The notes: generated by a model from the sequence alone, not told the origin. A stretch of DNA of 64,000 nt from Leptobrachium leishanense (GCA_009667805.1 CM019069.1:97747204-97811203); one strand, 5' to 3'; numbered from the stretch's first letter, positions 45,944 to 56,572 are shown. Numbers and translations are program-made.

Positions 45944-46050
45944 GCATTCTGGATGTATTTATTCGTTTATATTTTATTTATGTATTAATAAACTTTTTAA
46001 TATTTACTCTACATCGACCTCGTTGGTGCTGTTTAGCAGATAGAGGAACA

Positions 46051-46849
46051 TGGGGAGTATCCAGATAATAGTGAGGGGTTCCAGCGCTCCTAATTAAAAT
46101 GCTGGCTGCGGATACATCAAGTGCCAGGATTTTGGCACTCGAAAACGTGAGTGTGTTACCTTTTGTTATTAATTTGTGAACATGATTATGGGTCACACCA
46201 TGTCAACCTAATTCTTTTTGAGGTACACACCGTTGGAATAACGGAGGGAATATCCCTGTAAGAAGAATTGCTGGGAAGAAGCGCAGACCTCACCCACATT
46301 AACTGTGAATATTGTTGTTTTTGTCATTTGGGATATACTTCCAGCGTGGGAGAGGACGGCTGCTGATCCTTTATACGAACGGTTTTCTTTCGGGACTTTA
46401 ATACAAATCTTATTCACTTATTAATTAAAACACCACTAGGTGGTGCCAGGAACACAGTTTTCTATACCTTAAAAGGGCAGAATATAGATGCCTTTTAAGT
46501 TTTGCCCCCCTGGAAAAAATTCTGCGGACGCCCATGGCTGTAACCACATTCAAGCTACCAATTGTGTTACTCATCCCCAGACACTGGGACCAGCAGTGTG
46601 GGCTCCATGAACCTATTTCCCCTTGAACCCAATCTATAACAGGATTATGTTAAGCGAGCCAAGGAAAACTGAGGACTACTGGACATGATGGGGATCCAAT
46701 GACTTGGAACTGAATGAGCTAACTGTGTAAGACTGCAGTATATATATGAACTGGTATTGAATCATGGGTAACATGACGCCGAGCCAAGAGTCTACCATCC
46801 ATAGACTCCACAATCAAAGGAGTCTCCCTTTCAACCAGTGGCAATAGAT
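46051..46849. other. No gene recognised
   Basis: Mixed sequence between the Penelope-like region and an LTR-like segment. Short frames only; no domain seen. Confidence 0.4.
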
Positions 46850-47130
46850 GTGTTGATGCTGGTCGGGCGCCGAGTGAAGAGCCACAGCATTGCGGTCACG
46901 TGAGACGCCAAGGGGCGGGGTGCGGCATGATGATGCGGCACCCACCGGGTTTAAAGCCCAGCATCTCACTTACTCCTGTGCCCTGACGTGGTTATCACTT
47001 CCCTCAACGCTTTCTGTGTATTCTTGGCTATTCTGTGTACCGACCTGACATTTACTAACAACCCTGCGCTGTGTACCGACTTGGCGATCCCTGACGAACC
47101 CACTCCGTGTAACAACTTGGCAAATACTAG
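46850..47130 (+). repeat. LTR-like fragment interrupted by the next gypsy element
   Basis: TTAAAGCCCAGCATCTCACT and CCTGTGCCCTGACGTGG resemble the promoter-proximal part of vertebrate gypsy LTRs. The sequence is broken at 47130 by the LTR start TGTAGCGCTG. A continuation would lie outside the window. Confidence 0.35.
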
Positions 47131-48172
47131 TGTAGCGCTGTGTTTAAATCCTTGTTGTGGCACTACCTATTTTTGGCCACCGGAGGGAGACAAGCGAAAT
47201 GTGAGACACTGAATGTTACATTGGGACTACATTTCCCGGCATGCTTTGGGAACGGACACAGGAAGTGGGTGGGGCAGAGAGACTTACACCCTGAGCCTCG
47301 TGGAGAGAGCTGGCAGAGCGCGCCAGGGAGTGAGAGAGACAAGACACAGTGCTGCAGAGAGTAACAGTGACCAGGCCGGAGCGCAAGTGCGGCCCAACAG
47401 AGACACAGATCGGGTTATCAGTTATTCCCGAAGAAGACCCAGTGATCCACCAGATAACCCAAGCGGTTAGAGAGGAAGCGGAGGACCCGAGTAAGGAGTA
47501 CCGCAGATCGATCGGACCGGGAGAGCAGGCGGTAAGCTGGACAAGTCGAGGCCGGTGCAGAAAGCCAGACAGCGGATCCAGAAGCAAGCAACCCCCAGTC
47601 AATATCGAGCGGAGAGACGTCCTGGGTCAGCGGAGCCTCAAGTATCTGGCGGATGGGTGAGAGGCCTTCCAGGCCGTTGTAAGACTCAAGTAAAACACGC
47701 TGCTGTTTGTTTCCAAAACCCACAGGGCCCCAACTTGACTAGTCGAAGACATCTCTTAAGCAGTTCACTGGCCAGTTGAATAGTACCCGGGTACCATACA
47801 CACACACACTTACATTCCGGGACTTAACCTGTGCAGGACTCACTCCCCAAATCACAAGAAGGGGTTAAAGATACGTTTTTCATTATTCTTTTCCGCTGCG
47901 CGTTTCCCCGAAATACGAAGAATCGTACTTATTTTCCGCTGCGCGTTTCTCGAATTACGAAACCTCGTATTTCTTTTCCGCTGCGCATTTACCGCATTAC
48001 GAAGTACTTTAGATATATATACGAAAACCGTGTCATTCATTATATGCCATTTATTCCAGTAAACTATATAATTTATAAAATCCACAACGGTGCTGGAGTA
48101 TATTTATTCCCTAGTGCGGGGAGACTGACCCGAGGTTCAATTTCAGCGGCTCCTCCGGGAGTGAGCGCTACA
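47131..48172 (+). repeat. 5' LTR of the PNMA-like gypsy element
   Basis: 1042 bp, from TGTAGCGCTGTGTTTAAATC to GTGAGCGCTACA. A solo LTR of the same family is at 31689-32780. The 3' LTR is beyond the window. Confidence 0.93.
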
Positions 48173-48200
48173 CGTGGGGGCTCGTTTCCGGGATCCAGTC
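48173..48200 (+). promoter_or_regulatory. Primer-binding site, tRNA-Pro-like
   Basis: Immediately after the LTR comes CG then TGGGGGCTCGTTTCCGGGAT. This matches the 3' end complement of tRNA-Pro as used by many retroviruses, apart from two extra T residues. Confidence 0.65.
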
Positions 48201-48858
48201 TCTGGAAAAACCGCATCTAAAGGGTTAAATATGGATCCAGACACTGTTGCCGAATGGTGTGAGGAGCACAGTAGTCAGTTAGAATGTTGTATAGTCATGG
48301 ATATTCCCGCAGACACTTGGGCCGAAGATCAGATTCGCCAGGCCGTGGCCGCGCTGACACCAGATCATCGGGGGTTAATCCTGGACATTAAAGAGAACCC
48401 AGATACCTCTCACACGTATGTTCTTTTTGAGTGGAGAAAGGGTGTTCCAGTGTGTTTTCAGGGCGCGAGCGTGAAGCTGACCGATGAGGAGGAAGTGTGC
48501 CACGTGGTGAATCCGCAAGTGTTCCCGCGCCCAGTCCGTTGGCCATGATCTGGCCTGAATTTATAGTGGCTATTGGAGATTTGCTGGCTAAGTGTCAGAG
48601 AACAAGCCCTCCGCACACTAACTTCGGTTATCGACGGTTGAGAAATTTTACAGGAAACGTACCAACTCCGGCGGGAGAAGAAACCTTTGAAGAATGGGTG
48701 GAACAGGTGATGCAGGCTCTGGATGAGTGGGACGTCCCTGAAGTCCAGAAAAAGCAAAGGATCACCGAGAGCTTAAAGGGACCTGCGTCAGAAGCGGTGA
48801 GAAACCTAGAACTGAGTAAGAAAGACTGCACTGCTTTAGATTATTTAAACGTTCTGGA

Positions 48859-50909
48859 CATAGGCGACTCTACAGGGGGGCAAGGGGGGGGCAATTGCCC
48901 CCCCTAGGTTATTCCTTGCCCCCCCATGTGCCCCCCCACCAAAAATCAGCTTCCAGTTTACCACACTTTTTCGGACCAGTGTATCTCCGTCCCTGTGCAT
49001 CGTATATGGACGATCTAGGTGTCATTGGAAAGAGCAGATTCTGGCCTTTCCAATGATACTCAACATGACCATATTCCGTTTGAAATAAAAGTCAAAAACA
49101 TTAAATAATAACAGGCACTTAATCTTAAGCATTTTCACAGGGTTGAAATGTCTCAGCAGTGAAGTGGTTAATGTTCAGACTATACATTACATTGTGTATT
49201 ACGTTAGTTTTTGCCTTGGTTTAGTTGTATATTAAGGGTTAATGGGTAAGCTTCATCCCTCACATTATACATTTTATTTTTTCCTTGATTAATGGCATTT
49301 TAGGGGTTAATGTGTTAGCTATATGCCTCACAGTGTATTCATTTCATGTTTTACCTTGATCAATGGCATTTTAGGGGTTAATGAGTAGGCTAAATGCCAC
49401 ATTGTTTATTATTTTTATTGTATTTCCCTGGGTTTATGGCATTTTCGGGGTTATTATGGAAGTTAGAATCTAAAGGGTCTAATAATCTTTAGATCCTCTG
49501 CTTTTTGTCACATTTCGGGGAATTTATTTAGCCAAAAATAAGGTGAATTCCCTATTTAGTGAATGGTCACTGTAATTTGCTAAAAGTGGAGTCGCTGAAG
49601 GAGCAATCAGACATTCAGCGAAAACTGCCGAACTGCGGCAAATAAAGTATCATGTTAGTACAATAAAAAGGCATCATTGCATCACATTACTCTGGGGTTT
49701 TGGAAACTTATTTATATATACTTATTTAGGGCACTATTACCTGGTGTGGGTTAACCCTTGCGTCGGCATGGTTTTGCGTTAGCGCCAGGTTAATTGAGTC
49801 TAGCGCCTGACCAGCAGATCTTTTGCCTCTCGCTACAAACGGGAAAAATCACTTAGCGCGTTGCTATTAGCGATTTGTAGCTCGAGCTTACTGTACTTTC
49901 CGCGTCCTTTACTTAACATGGGGAGTGCTAGAGATCTCTAGCACTTTTGCAGCTAGCAGATCAGTTGGTGCCAGCGCAAATTTTTTGAGGGGCGCTAGTT
50001 GCAACATTTTACCTACTGCTTAACCCTGGTGCTAACTCCAAAAAAACCAGATCTTCGCCCAAAATTAACAGGCAATTGAAAGGAATGCAGCACATTTGTT
50101 CTCTTGGCCCCATACACTATAGCAATGGATCTGGTCCGCATTGTCGTTGCTGTTGCAGTCGGCTCTATTATAAAAGTATCCTTTATCCACATATATCCTA
50201 ATTCTAATATATTGCCTAATTTTAAACATTTTATGCTGGGGGTTATTCATAGTATGGAAGCGGTTGATTATTAGGGTGACTGTGTGGACCATGTTTAAAG
50301 GGACATGTGAATAAGTCTTGCCCTGAAACATGTATTATTTATATGCTGCAGCAGGGAAATTTTTTCGCTCACCTGGCCTTCCTTTTGGATCTATTAAATG
50401 CAGTGTAATGATTCTACCTGCTGTTGGGTGGCATTTATCATGCAATGCCCATCAGCCTTAATATATGTGTGCATCAAAACATGGATGATACGGCCGCCTT
50501 GGAGGATTTTAATAATGTGTGAGGTTATTCACTGGATGTGTTCATATTCAAGCTTGTAAGGGGTGGGATAGGTATGGCCCGGCACTGGAAAAAAATGTTC
50601 TATCCTGTACACAACCGCATTAGCGCTGGGTCTCAGCCCGGGTCTTAGAGTTTTCCTAGCGTGCGCCAAACGACCTTGTTCATGGACTACTGCAGACAAG
50701 GTGATCTGTTCGTGGGTCGTCAGGCACTATGTTTTAGCAACTCGCGCTAAATGTTTCCTTTAGCGATGGTGTTTTAGCTCACACCAGGTGATTGGGCCCT
50801 TAGTTTTATTCAGTGGTATGATTTAGTGGTGAAAATTATTAGTGCCCCCCCAGTTTTGATTGCGGTATCTTATGTGCCCCCCTAAATATTGTTCCTAGAG
50901 TCGCCACTG
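48859..50909. mobile_element. hAT element, non-autonomous, 2.05 kb
   Basis: Termini CATAGGCGACTCTA (48859) and the complement CAGTGGCGACTCTA ending at 50909, with the exact 8-bp duplication GTTCTGGA at 48851-48858 and 50910-50917. Both ends are G/C-homopolymer-rich. It contains a TTAA-element end (to 49171, CTCAGCAGTGAAGTGGTTAA) of the family at 10364. No transposase. Confidence 0.94.
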
Positions 50910-51244
50910 GTTCTGGAGGAAGTTTTTGGGCGAACAGAAAAGGCCGCAGAGCTTGTATATCAGTATGAACACACCTACCAGCGGAAAGGTGAAAGAATGA
51001 CCGAATACATGAGGCGCCTAGATAAGATTCTGCACCAGATACTCCTCAAGAAAGGGGCCGAACCGGCCGAAGTGGATAAGATCCGAATAAAACAAATCCT
51101 GAGGGGCTCTCAACCTCTAGATCCAGTGATGCTGCAGCTGAGAAGCAGAGCAGGTAATCAAGAACTGAAGTACCTGGAACTGATCCGAGCTGTCAGAGAG
51201 GAAGAGGCTTTACTGGAAGAAAAATCCTTCAGGCGAGGGGAAAG

Positions 51245-51441
51245 ATAGCCCATGGCCATGATTAATGGGTTAAATGGGCCATGACTGACAGAAATGCCCG
51301 CCAAAATTAAGGGATGGTTAGGCGTGGTTTGATTAGGATTGGCTGTTGGGAATTTTTAAATGTTGCAGGTTACAATGTATATAAGGAGAGGGAGGGGTGG
51401 TCATTTCACTGTAGGAGAAATCTGTCAAGACAACGTTCTTT
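51245..51441 (+). repeat. Ngaro A1 repeat with promoter
   Basis: 197 bp identical to 56941-57137. It contains TGTATATAAGGAG at about 51376 and ends directly at the ORF1 start codon. Confidence 0.95.
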
Positions 51442-53526
51442 ATGGCTGACCCCTGTGAGGAGAGACGTGAGGCCTTGCTAGCACAGCTGAGGGAGTTTAC
51501 TAACCTTTTTGGTGTGGATTCCCTTCAGCCTGTGCTGGCCCAGATGTCTGCAGCCCCCCCATCTGTTGCTGTTCCTGATGGAGATGGTGTGTCCGAAGAT
51601 GCTGTCAGCGGGAGGAGGGCTAGACGTGCACGGCCTCCTACCCGGCCAAGTAGCAGTTCGGTGAGGCGTTCCAGGGTGCCGGCGGAGAGGACAGAAGCCA
51701 GTCTGCATGCTGCCGCGGCTGTGGGGGATGCCACAGCTGGCGTTCGTCAGGTGAGAGATCGACGTCGGCCTGAGAGCAGAAGCAGGGACCGTGCAGGGAT
51801 TCCCCCTGCTCCTTCCCCCGTCATCACCAGGGGCCGTTCTCGGAGGCCTGCTGCTGGAGAATCAGCTGATCGCCCAGGTCCCAGCCAGCCAGACGCCGAG
51901 GTCGCGCCCCCACCCAGGCGTGTGAGCATCAGGGATCGGAGACGTGAGAACGCTGCACGTGGTGAGAACGCTGCACGTGCTGTCAACGCTGGACGTGCTG
52001 TCAACGCTGGACTGAGAGAGGAGCCCCTGCAGAGAGGAGGTCGTTCCAGGACACCGCACCAAGCTCAGTCAGAGCCTCCATCCACACGCCGGGCCGATGC
52101 TTCTTCTGTCTCTGAATCGGAGGATGAAGCAGACGCACTGGGCAGAATGCGATCAACCGTGACGCTGGGTAAGCGATCTGCACGTGCTGCTCCTGTTGCT
52201 GGGATTGTGGGGGGTGATGGATTGTTTAGTGTGTCTGGTGCTGGGCTGAATGTGGCTGGGACTGGGAGCCTGCAGGGCTCTGCCTCTTCTATTGAAGGTA
52301 ATGTGGATGCTTTTCTCAGGGCACTGGTTAACTCTTGGTCTTCCAGAGGGGCTGGTGTTGTACCGTCAGATTCTGTCCCGCTTTCTGTGCCTTCTTCTGT
52401 CGCTCCGGTGTCTCAGTTACCTTTACCACGGTCTGTTTCCGCCGCTGTTTCTGCCTCTCCGCTGCTCTCTTACCATTCTGCTCCTGTCGGTACAGGTTCT
52501 GTGCTGTCTGCTCCGGTGTCGCAGCTTCTCTCTTCTGGCTCCCTGGCGGGTTCGGCGGTACAAGGCGCGCACCCTGTTCCACCTGTCACTTCTCTGCCTT
52601 TGTATGCTCCTCTTTCAGCTCCTCCGCTGGCTCACACATCTGTGGTTCAATCTCTTCCTTTGCTGTCCACTTATTCTGCCCCGTCTGCACCTTTGGTTGC
52701 TCCAGCTTCTGTGTCTTTACCGTTGCAATCTATGGTTCCCCCACAAGTGCAGATTTCTGCTCCAGTAGCCGTTGCCCCGGTATCTGTCGCGCAGCCGCTT
52801 GCATTTAATCCTGCTCCGCTTTGCGAGTTGTCGCCCCTTTCCTGCACCGTTGCGGCTGAGATTAAGGAGCGTATTTGGAAGAGGGAATATATTGATGTGT
52901 TAACCCTGGTGTCGCCGGATAGAGACTCGGTGGATAAACAGCGTAAACTTGATAATGTTTTTATTAAGGACAATGAGAAGAAGCAGTTGCCGCGCACTTA
53001 TGGCAATTGGTTGCAGGGTTTTCTGGTTTATGTCAGTGTGCTATGTGAGCGTCACCCTGTATATGCCACTCAGATATTTGCCTATTTCGATTTAATTTGG
53101 GGGGCTTACAAGTTATTCGGCGGCCAGTGCTGGTTCAATTATGATCAGCGTTTCAGGCAAAAGATGGCTTCCCGGGCTGATTTACGTTTTGACGTGCAAG
53201 ATGGTAGCTTATGGTTGTTGCTTATGACACCGAGTCGACCTGCTGTCCCGGCTAAGGAGTCCCAGTTTGCAGGTCCTGTTTCAGTGTCTGCTAAAAAGGG
53301 GGTTTGCTGGCTTTTTAATGAAGGCCATTGCCGCTGGGCTGCAGTGTGCCGTTTCCGTCATGAATGTTCGCATTGTGGCGGGGCACATCCAGCGCCGCGC
53401 TGTTTTCGTAAGCAAGGATTTGCTTCACCAAGATTTCAGCCAGGTGCCGGTCGCAGGTCGGACTCCGGTGAGGGCGGCAAGGATGCTGGAGTGGCTCGTT
53501 CGGTATCCGAAGCTGCAAGACGCTGA
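51442..53526 (+). CDS. Ngaro ORF1, gag-like protein (694 aa)
   Basis: The ATG at 51442 is the first base after A1. The N terminus (MADPCEERREALLAQLREF) predicts a short helix. Residues 50-210 are Arg/Ser/Ala-rich and probably bind nucleic acid; residues 260-470 are Val/Ser/Pro-rich and low in complexity. A folded domain follows (EIKERIWKREYIDVLTLVSP, then YGNWLQGFLVYVSVLCERHP), typical of DIRS/Ngaro gag-like proteins. The C terminus has a CCCH zinc finger (C-x7-C-x5-C-x3-H at about residues 625-643), then C-S-H-C-G-G and a last Cys. The frame is open throughout and overlaps ORF2 by about 209 bases. It is likely the particle-forming protein, by position and family. Confidence 0.88.
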   Translation: MADPCEERREALLAQLREFTNLFGVDSLQPVLAQMSAAPPSVAVPDGDGVSEDAVSGRRARRARPPTRPSSSSVRRSRVPAERTEASLHAAAAVGDATAGVRQVRDRRRPESRSRDRAGIPPAPSPVITRGRSRRPAAGESADRPGPSQPDAEVAPPPRRVSIRDRRRENAARGENAARAVNAGRAVNAGLREEPLQRGGRSRTPHQAQSEPPSTRRADASSVSESEDEADALGRMRSTVTLGKRSARAAPVAGIVGGDGLFSVSGAGLNVAGTGSLQGSASSIEGNVDAFLRALVNSWSSRGAGVVPSDSVPLSVPSSVAPVSQLPLPRSVSAAVSASPLLSYHSAPVGTGSVLSAPVSQLLSSGSLAGSAVQGAHPVPPVTSLPLYAPLSAPPLAHTSVVQSLPLLSTYSAPSAPLVAPASVSLPLQSMVPPQVQISAPVAVAPVSVAQPLAFNPAPLCELSPLSCTVAAEIKERIWKREYIDVLTLVSPDRDSVDKQRKLDNVFIKDNEKKQLPRTYGNWLQGFLVYVSVLCERHPVYATQIFAYFDLIWGAYKLFGGQCWFNYDQRFRQKMASRADLRFDVQDGSLWLLLMTPSRPAVPAKESQFAGPVSVSAKKGVCWLFNEGHCRWAAVCRFRHECSHCGGAHPAPRCFRKQGFASPRFQPGAGRRSDSGEGGKDAGVARSVSEAARR

Positions 53527-55051
53527 GATTTTGTGGGATGGTTTCACTGTTGGTTTTAAGATCCCGTTTATTCCTTCCTCGTCCCCTTGTTTTGCTGATA
53601 ATCTGAGATCTGTTGTTTCCAGGGAACAGCTTGTTTGGGATAAACTGTTGAAGGAAGTTGAAACCGGGCGTATGGCTGGGCCGTTTGTTGAACCCCCTTT
53701 TCCAAATTTGAGGGTTTCGCCTTTAGGGTTGGTGCCCAAAAAGGTGGATGGTGCTTTTCGGCTTATTCATCACTTGTCGTACCCTCAGGGTACGTCGGTG
53801 AATGATGGGATCCCTGATGCGGATTGCAGGGTGCAGTACACTTCATTTGACAAGGCGTTGGTCTTGGTTCGGGCAGCAGGAAGAGGGGCTTTGATGGCAA
53901 AATCTGACATTGAAGCAGCTTTTCGCTTATTGCCGATCCATTCTGACTGTTTTCATTTGTTAGGATGTTCCTTGCGGGGGGTTTTCTTTTACGACCAATG
54001 TTTGCCCATGGGATGTGCCATCTCATGTAAGTTTTTTGAGCAGTTTGCCTCGTTCTTGGAATGGGTTGTTTCTTCTCAGTCTGGCTCGTTGTCACTACTT
54101 CATTATTTAGACGATTTCTTGTTTGTTGGTCCGGCTGGATCTCACGTTTGTGCGGATGTTTTGCGTACCTTTCAGGCGGTGATGCTGGAATTTGGGGTTC
54201 CTGTGGCAGATGACAAGACGGAGGGTCCTACATCGGTGCTCTCCTTTCTGGGTATTGAGATAGACGCAGATAATATGCTCTTTCGTTTGCCTGCGCAAAA
54301 ACTTGACTCTTTGCGTTTTCTCCTGCAGAGGTTGCTGTGTGCTGCGAAGGTGCAATTGAAGGTTATGCAGTCTTTATTGGGTCATCTTAATTTTGCGTGT
54401 AGAGTCATGCCAATGGGTCGTGCATTTTGTCGGCGTCTTTCCTTGTCTACCCGTGGTGTACGGGCTCCCACACATTATATTCGAGTCACAAAACAATTGA
54501 AGGCTGACTTGCGGGTGTGGTTGTCCTTTTTGGACTCCTATAATGGTGCTTCGTGTTGGCAGGCTGCGGAATCTTCCAACTCGGATTTGGATTTGTATAC
54601 TGATGCCTCCGGATCTATTGGATTTGGTGCCTTTTTCCAGGGGAATTGGTGTGCTGGAACATGGCCTTCACACTGGTGTGACTTGGGTTTTACTCGCAAT
54701 CTTTGTTTGTTGGAGCTTTTTCCAATCATTGTGGCTGTGGAGTTGTGGGGGCCTGCTTTGGCACACAGACGGGTTGTTTTTCATACAGATAACATGAGCG
54801 TTGTACATGCTGTTACGCGCCAGTCCTCTAGTTCCGTTCAGGTTTTGGCTTTACTGAGGCATCTCGTGCTTCGCTGTTTGGAATCTAATATTTTGTTTTC
54901 AGCCGTGCACATTCCCGGTGCAGTTAATGACATTGCCGATGCCTTGTCTCGTCAACAGCTGGACCGCTTTCGGCGCCTAGCGCCACATGCGAAGGAGTAC
55001 GGGGAATCGTGTCCAGCGTTCTTGTGGAGCCTCGTTTCAGACACCTCTTGA
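53318..55051 (+). CDS. Ngaro ORF2, reverse transcriptase and RNase H
   Basis: The first in-frame ATG is at 53318 (MKAIAAGLQ); the frame is open upstream, so expression by frameshift from ORF1 is possible. Reverse transcriptase motifs are PLGLVPKKVDGAFRLIHHLS, SDIEAAFRLLPIH, CLPMGCAISCKFFEQF and the catalytic LHYLDDFLF (about 54100-54125), then FLGIEID. RNase H has DLYTDASGSIGFGAFF, LLELFPIIVAVELWG, HTDNMSVVHAV and DIADALSRQQ with its Asp, Glu, Asp and Asp residues. The order matches DIRS-type enzymes. About 577 residues with no stop or frameshift. It overlaps ORF3 by 43 bases in another frame. Confidence 0.93.
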   Translation: MKAIAAGLQCAVSVMNVRIVAGHIQRRAVFVSKDLLHQDFSQVPVAGRTPVRAARMLEWLVRYPKLQDAEILWDGFTVGFKIPFIPSSSPCFADNLRSVVSREQLVWDKLLKEVETGRMAGPFVEPPFPNLRVSPLGLVPKKVDGAFRLIHHLSYPQGTSVNDGIPDADCRVQYTSFDKALVLVRAAGRGALMAKSDIEAAFRLLPIHSDCFHLLGCSLRGVFFYDQCLPMGCAISCKFFEQFASFLEWVVSSQSGSLSLLHYLDDFLFVGPAGSHVCADVLRTFQAVMLEFGVPVADDKTEGPTSVLSFLGIEIDADNMLFRLPAQKLDSLRFLLQRLLCAAKVQLKVMQSLLGHLNFACRVMPMGRAFCRRLSLSTRGVRAPTHYIRVTKQLKADLRVWLSFLDSYNGASCWQAAESSNSDLDLYTDASGSIGFGAFFQGNWCAGTWPSHWCDLGFTRNLCLLELFPIIVAVELWGPALAHRRVVFHTDNMSVVHAVTRQSSSSVQVLALLRHLVLRCLESNILFSAVHIPGAVNDIADALSRQQLDRFRRLAPHAKEYGESCPAFLWSLVSDTS

Positions 55052-55923
55052 CTCTAGTTAAAGATTCTGTAGCGGCGGCTACGTGGAAGGCATACACACA
55101 GGTTTGGCGAGTTTGGTTAGAAACAGCGTGCCGTGAGTATGGTTATCATTCACCGGAGGGTCGGTTGCGCACTTCTCTTGCTTACTTGGATCACCTGCAT
55201 TCAGCAGGGGCTTCGGGTTCTACCGTCGAGCGGAATTTGGCGGCCCTGTCTTTTCTGTTTCGTTGTTTTGGTTGGGAAGATGTAGGTAAGGAATTTTTAG
55301 TGCGCAGGATTGTTAGGGGCTGGAAAAAGCGTACTCTTCCTGATACACGTCGACCGGTCTCTCTGTCCCTACTTCAGGATTTGGTGGACGTTTTGCAGGC
55401 AGTGTGTTACTCGGATTATGAATGTCTGTTATTTCGTGTTGCCTTTCTTTTTGCATTTTATGGGGCCTTTCGGGTTGGTGAGTTGGTGGCTGCTAGCGCT
55501 AAGGTTTCGGCTTCTCTATTGTGCGCTGATGTTAGTGTTACTCCTGAGTTGTTGCGGATCTGGGTCCGAAAATCGAAGACGGACACCTTGGGTAGGGGTA
55601 AAGAGATTGTGTTGAAGCGGATTGCGGGACTGCATTGTCCGGTTGCGCATGCCATTGCATATTTGAGTGTTCACCCTTTGCGTTCGGGTTCCTTTTTAGT
55701 GCATGCTGCTGGCGTGCCCTTAACTAGATTTCAGTTTACCCATGTCTTCAGGACTTGTTTGGAGCGGTTAGGTTTGCCTGCTGCGTGTTTTTCGGCTCAC
55801 TCTTTTCGAATTGGCGCTGCTACTGTCGCTCATGGGTTGGGTCTGGATGATGAGCAGTTGCGGCGGGTGGGTCGATGGGACTCCTCAAGATTTCGTTTAT
55901 ATGTTCGTCCTCATATGTTGTGA
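55009..55923 (+). CDS. Ngaro ORF3, tyrosine recombinase
   Basis: The frame has no early ATG (GTG at 55009), which suggests translation by frameshift from ORF2 or from a spliced RNA. An N-terminal SAM-like region (TWKAYTQVWRVWLETACREY) precedes the catalytic domain. The catalytic tetrad is visible: Arg in YGAFRVGELV, Lys in VRKSKTDTLGRG, His-x-x-Arg in SAHSFRIGAATVAHGLG, and Tyr in GRWDSSRFRLYVRPHML at the very end. The enzyme would integrate a circular cDNA without duplicating the target, consistent with the junctions. The stop follows RPHML directly, as usual in this family. Confidence 0.93.
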   Translation: MSSVLVEPRFRHLLTLVKDSVAAATWKAYTQVWRVWLETACREYGYHSPEGRLRTSLAYLDHLHSAGASGSTVERNLAALSFLFRCFGWEDVGKEFLVRRIVRGWKKRTLPDTRRPVSLSLLQDLVDVLQAVCYSDYECLLFRVAFLFAFYGAFRVGELVAASAKVSASLLCADVSVTPELLRIWVRKSKTDTLGRGKEIVLKRIAGLHCPVAHAIAYLSVHPLRSGSFLVHAAGVPLTRFQFTHVFRTCLERLGLPAACFSAHSFRIGAATVAHGLGLDDEQLRRVGRWDSSRFRLYVRPHML

Positions 55924-55954
55924 ATTGTCTCATCCCTATTGATTGTTTTTTCAG

Positions 55955-56553
55955 GTTCTCCTCCGCGCTTGGTGTGGCTGCTTGGTCATTCCTTCATTTA
56001 CTGGGCGTGCAGGAGGGCTGAAGCCAGGACCTACGGTCGGAATTTGAGTTTTCCTTATGATCAGGCAAGGTTGAGGTGGCGCGGCGTCCGCGGGCTTCGC
56101 TGGGTTCATCTTTATTCAGAGTGCACAGCCCTGCGCCGGATGGTCACTGGTCCGATTGTGCTGGTTCTCCACGCGGGTGGGAACGACATCGGTGTGGTGC
56201 GCACGATTGACCTTATTTCCAGGATCAGGCTGGATCTTGCGCGTTGTCTTTCACTGTTCCCAGACATCACGTTGATCTGGTCGGAGATTATCCCACGCCC
56301 TGTTTGGCGTTTGGGTGGGAATGGTGGGGCTTTGGAACGGATTCGGCGGCGTGTGAATCACACCATTTCACAATATGTTCGGCGCTTGGGTGGGGTAGTT
56401 GTCCGTCATCGTGAGTTGGAAGGGGACACTAGGGTTCTCATGAGGAATGATGGGGTTCACCTCAACGAGGTGGGCCTTGATATATTTAACGTAGGCCTGC
56501 AGTCCGCGGTGGAGGAAGCGCTGTCTGCGGGGGGGTCGCAGCCTCGATGCTAA
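55955..56553 (+). CDS. Ngaro SGNH-hydrolase-like protein
   Basis: The open frame extends from about 55939 to 56553 but has no ATG near its start. A strong splice acceptor (polypyrimidine plus TTTTTTCAG) ends at 55954 just before the domain, so I placed the start there. SGNH blocks are visible: L-L-G-H-S-F (nucleophile Ser), H-A-G-G-N-D-I-G (Asn block) and D-G-V-H-L-N-E-V-G (Asp and His). Vertebrate Ngaro elements are known to encode such a hydrolase; its substrate is unknown. The frame is intact. A GTGAGT donor candidate lies within the recombinase frame (about 55478), whose use would remove the recombinase active site. The true upstream exon is not proven. Confidence 0.82.
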
Positions 56554-56572
56554 CTAAAGCTTCAGGCTGCGG

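Larger units (their letters stand above)
41201..46050 (-). mobile_element. Penelope-like element remains, interrupted by a hAT element
   Basis: The minus-strand frame at 45047-45580 encodes a GIY-YIG endonuclease of the Penelope type. The sequence at 41201-41983 would be its 3' region once the hAT insertion is removed, because the duplication GTATATCC proves the junction. Upstream on the minus strand, in place of reverse transcriptase, lies a plus-oriented terminal-repeat-like segment (about 45620-46020) with a hammerhead-like core. This fits a 5'-truncated copy with an inverted terminal repeat, common for this class. Outer limits are uncertain. Confidence 0.55.

Noticed and set aside
51747..52768. 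Long antisense and alternative frames over Ngaro ORF1
   Set aside because: Shadows of a GC-biased, low-complexity coding region; no motifs.
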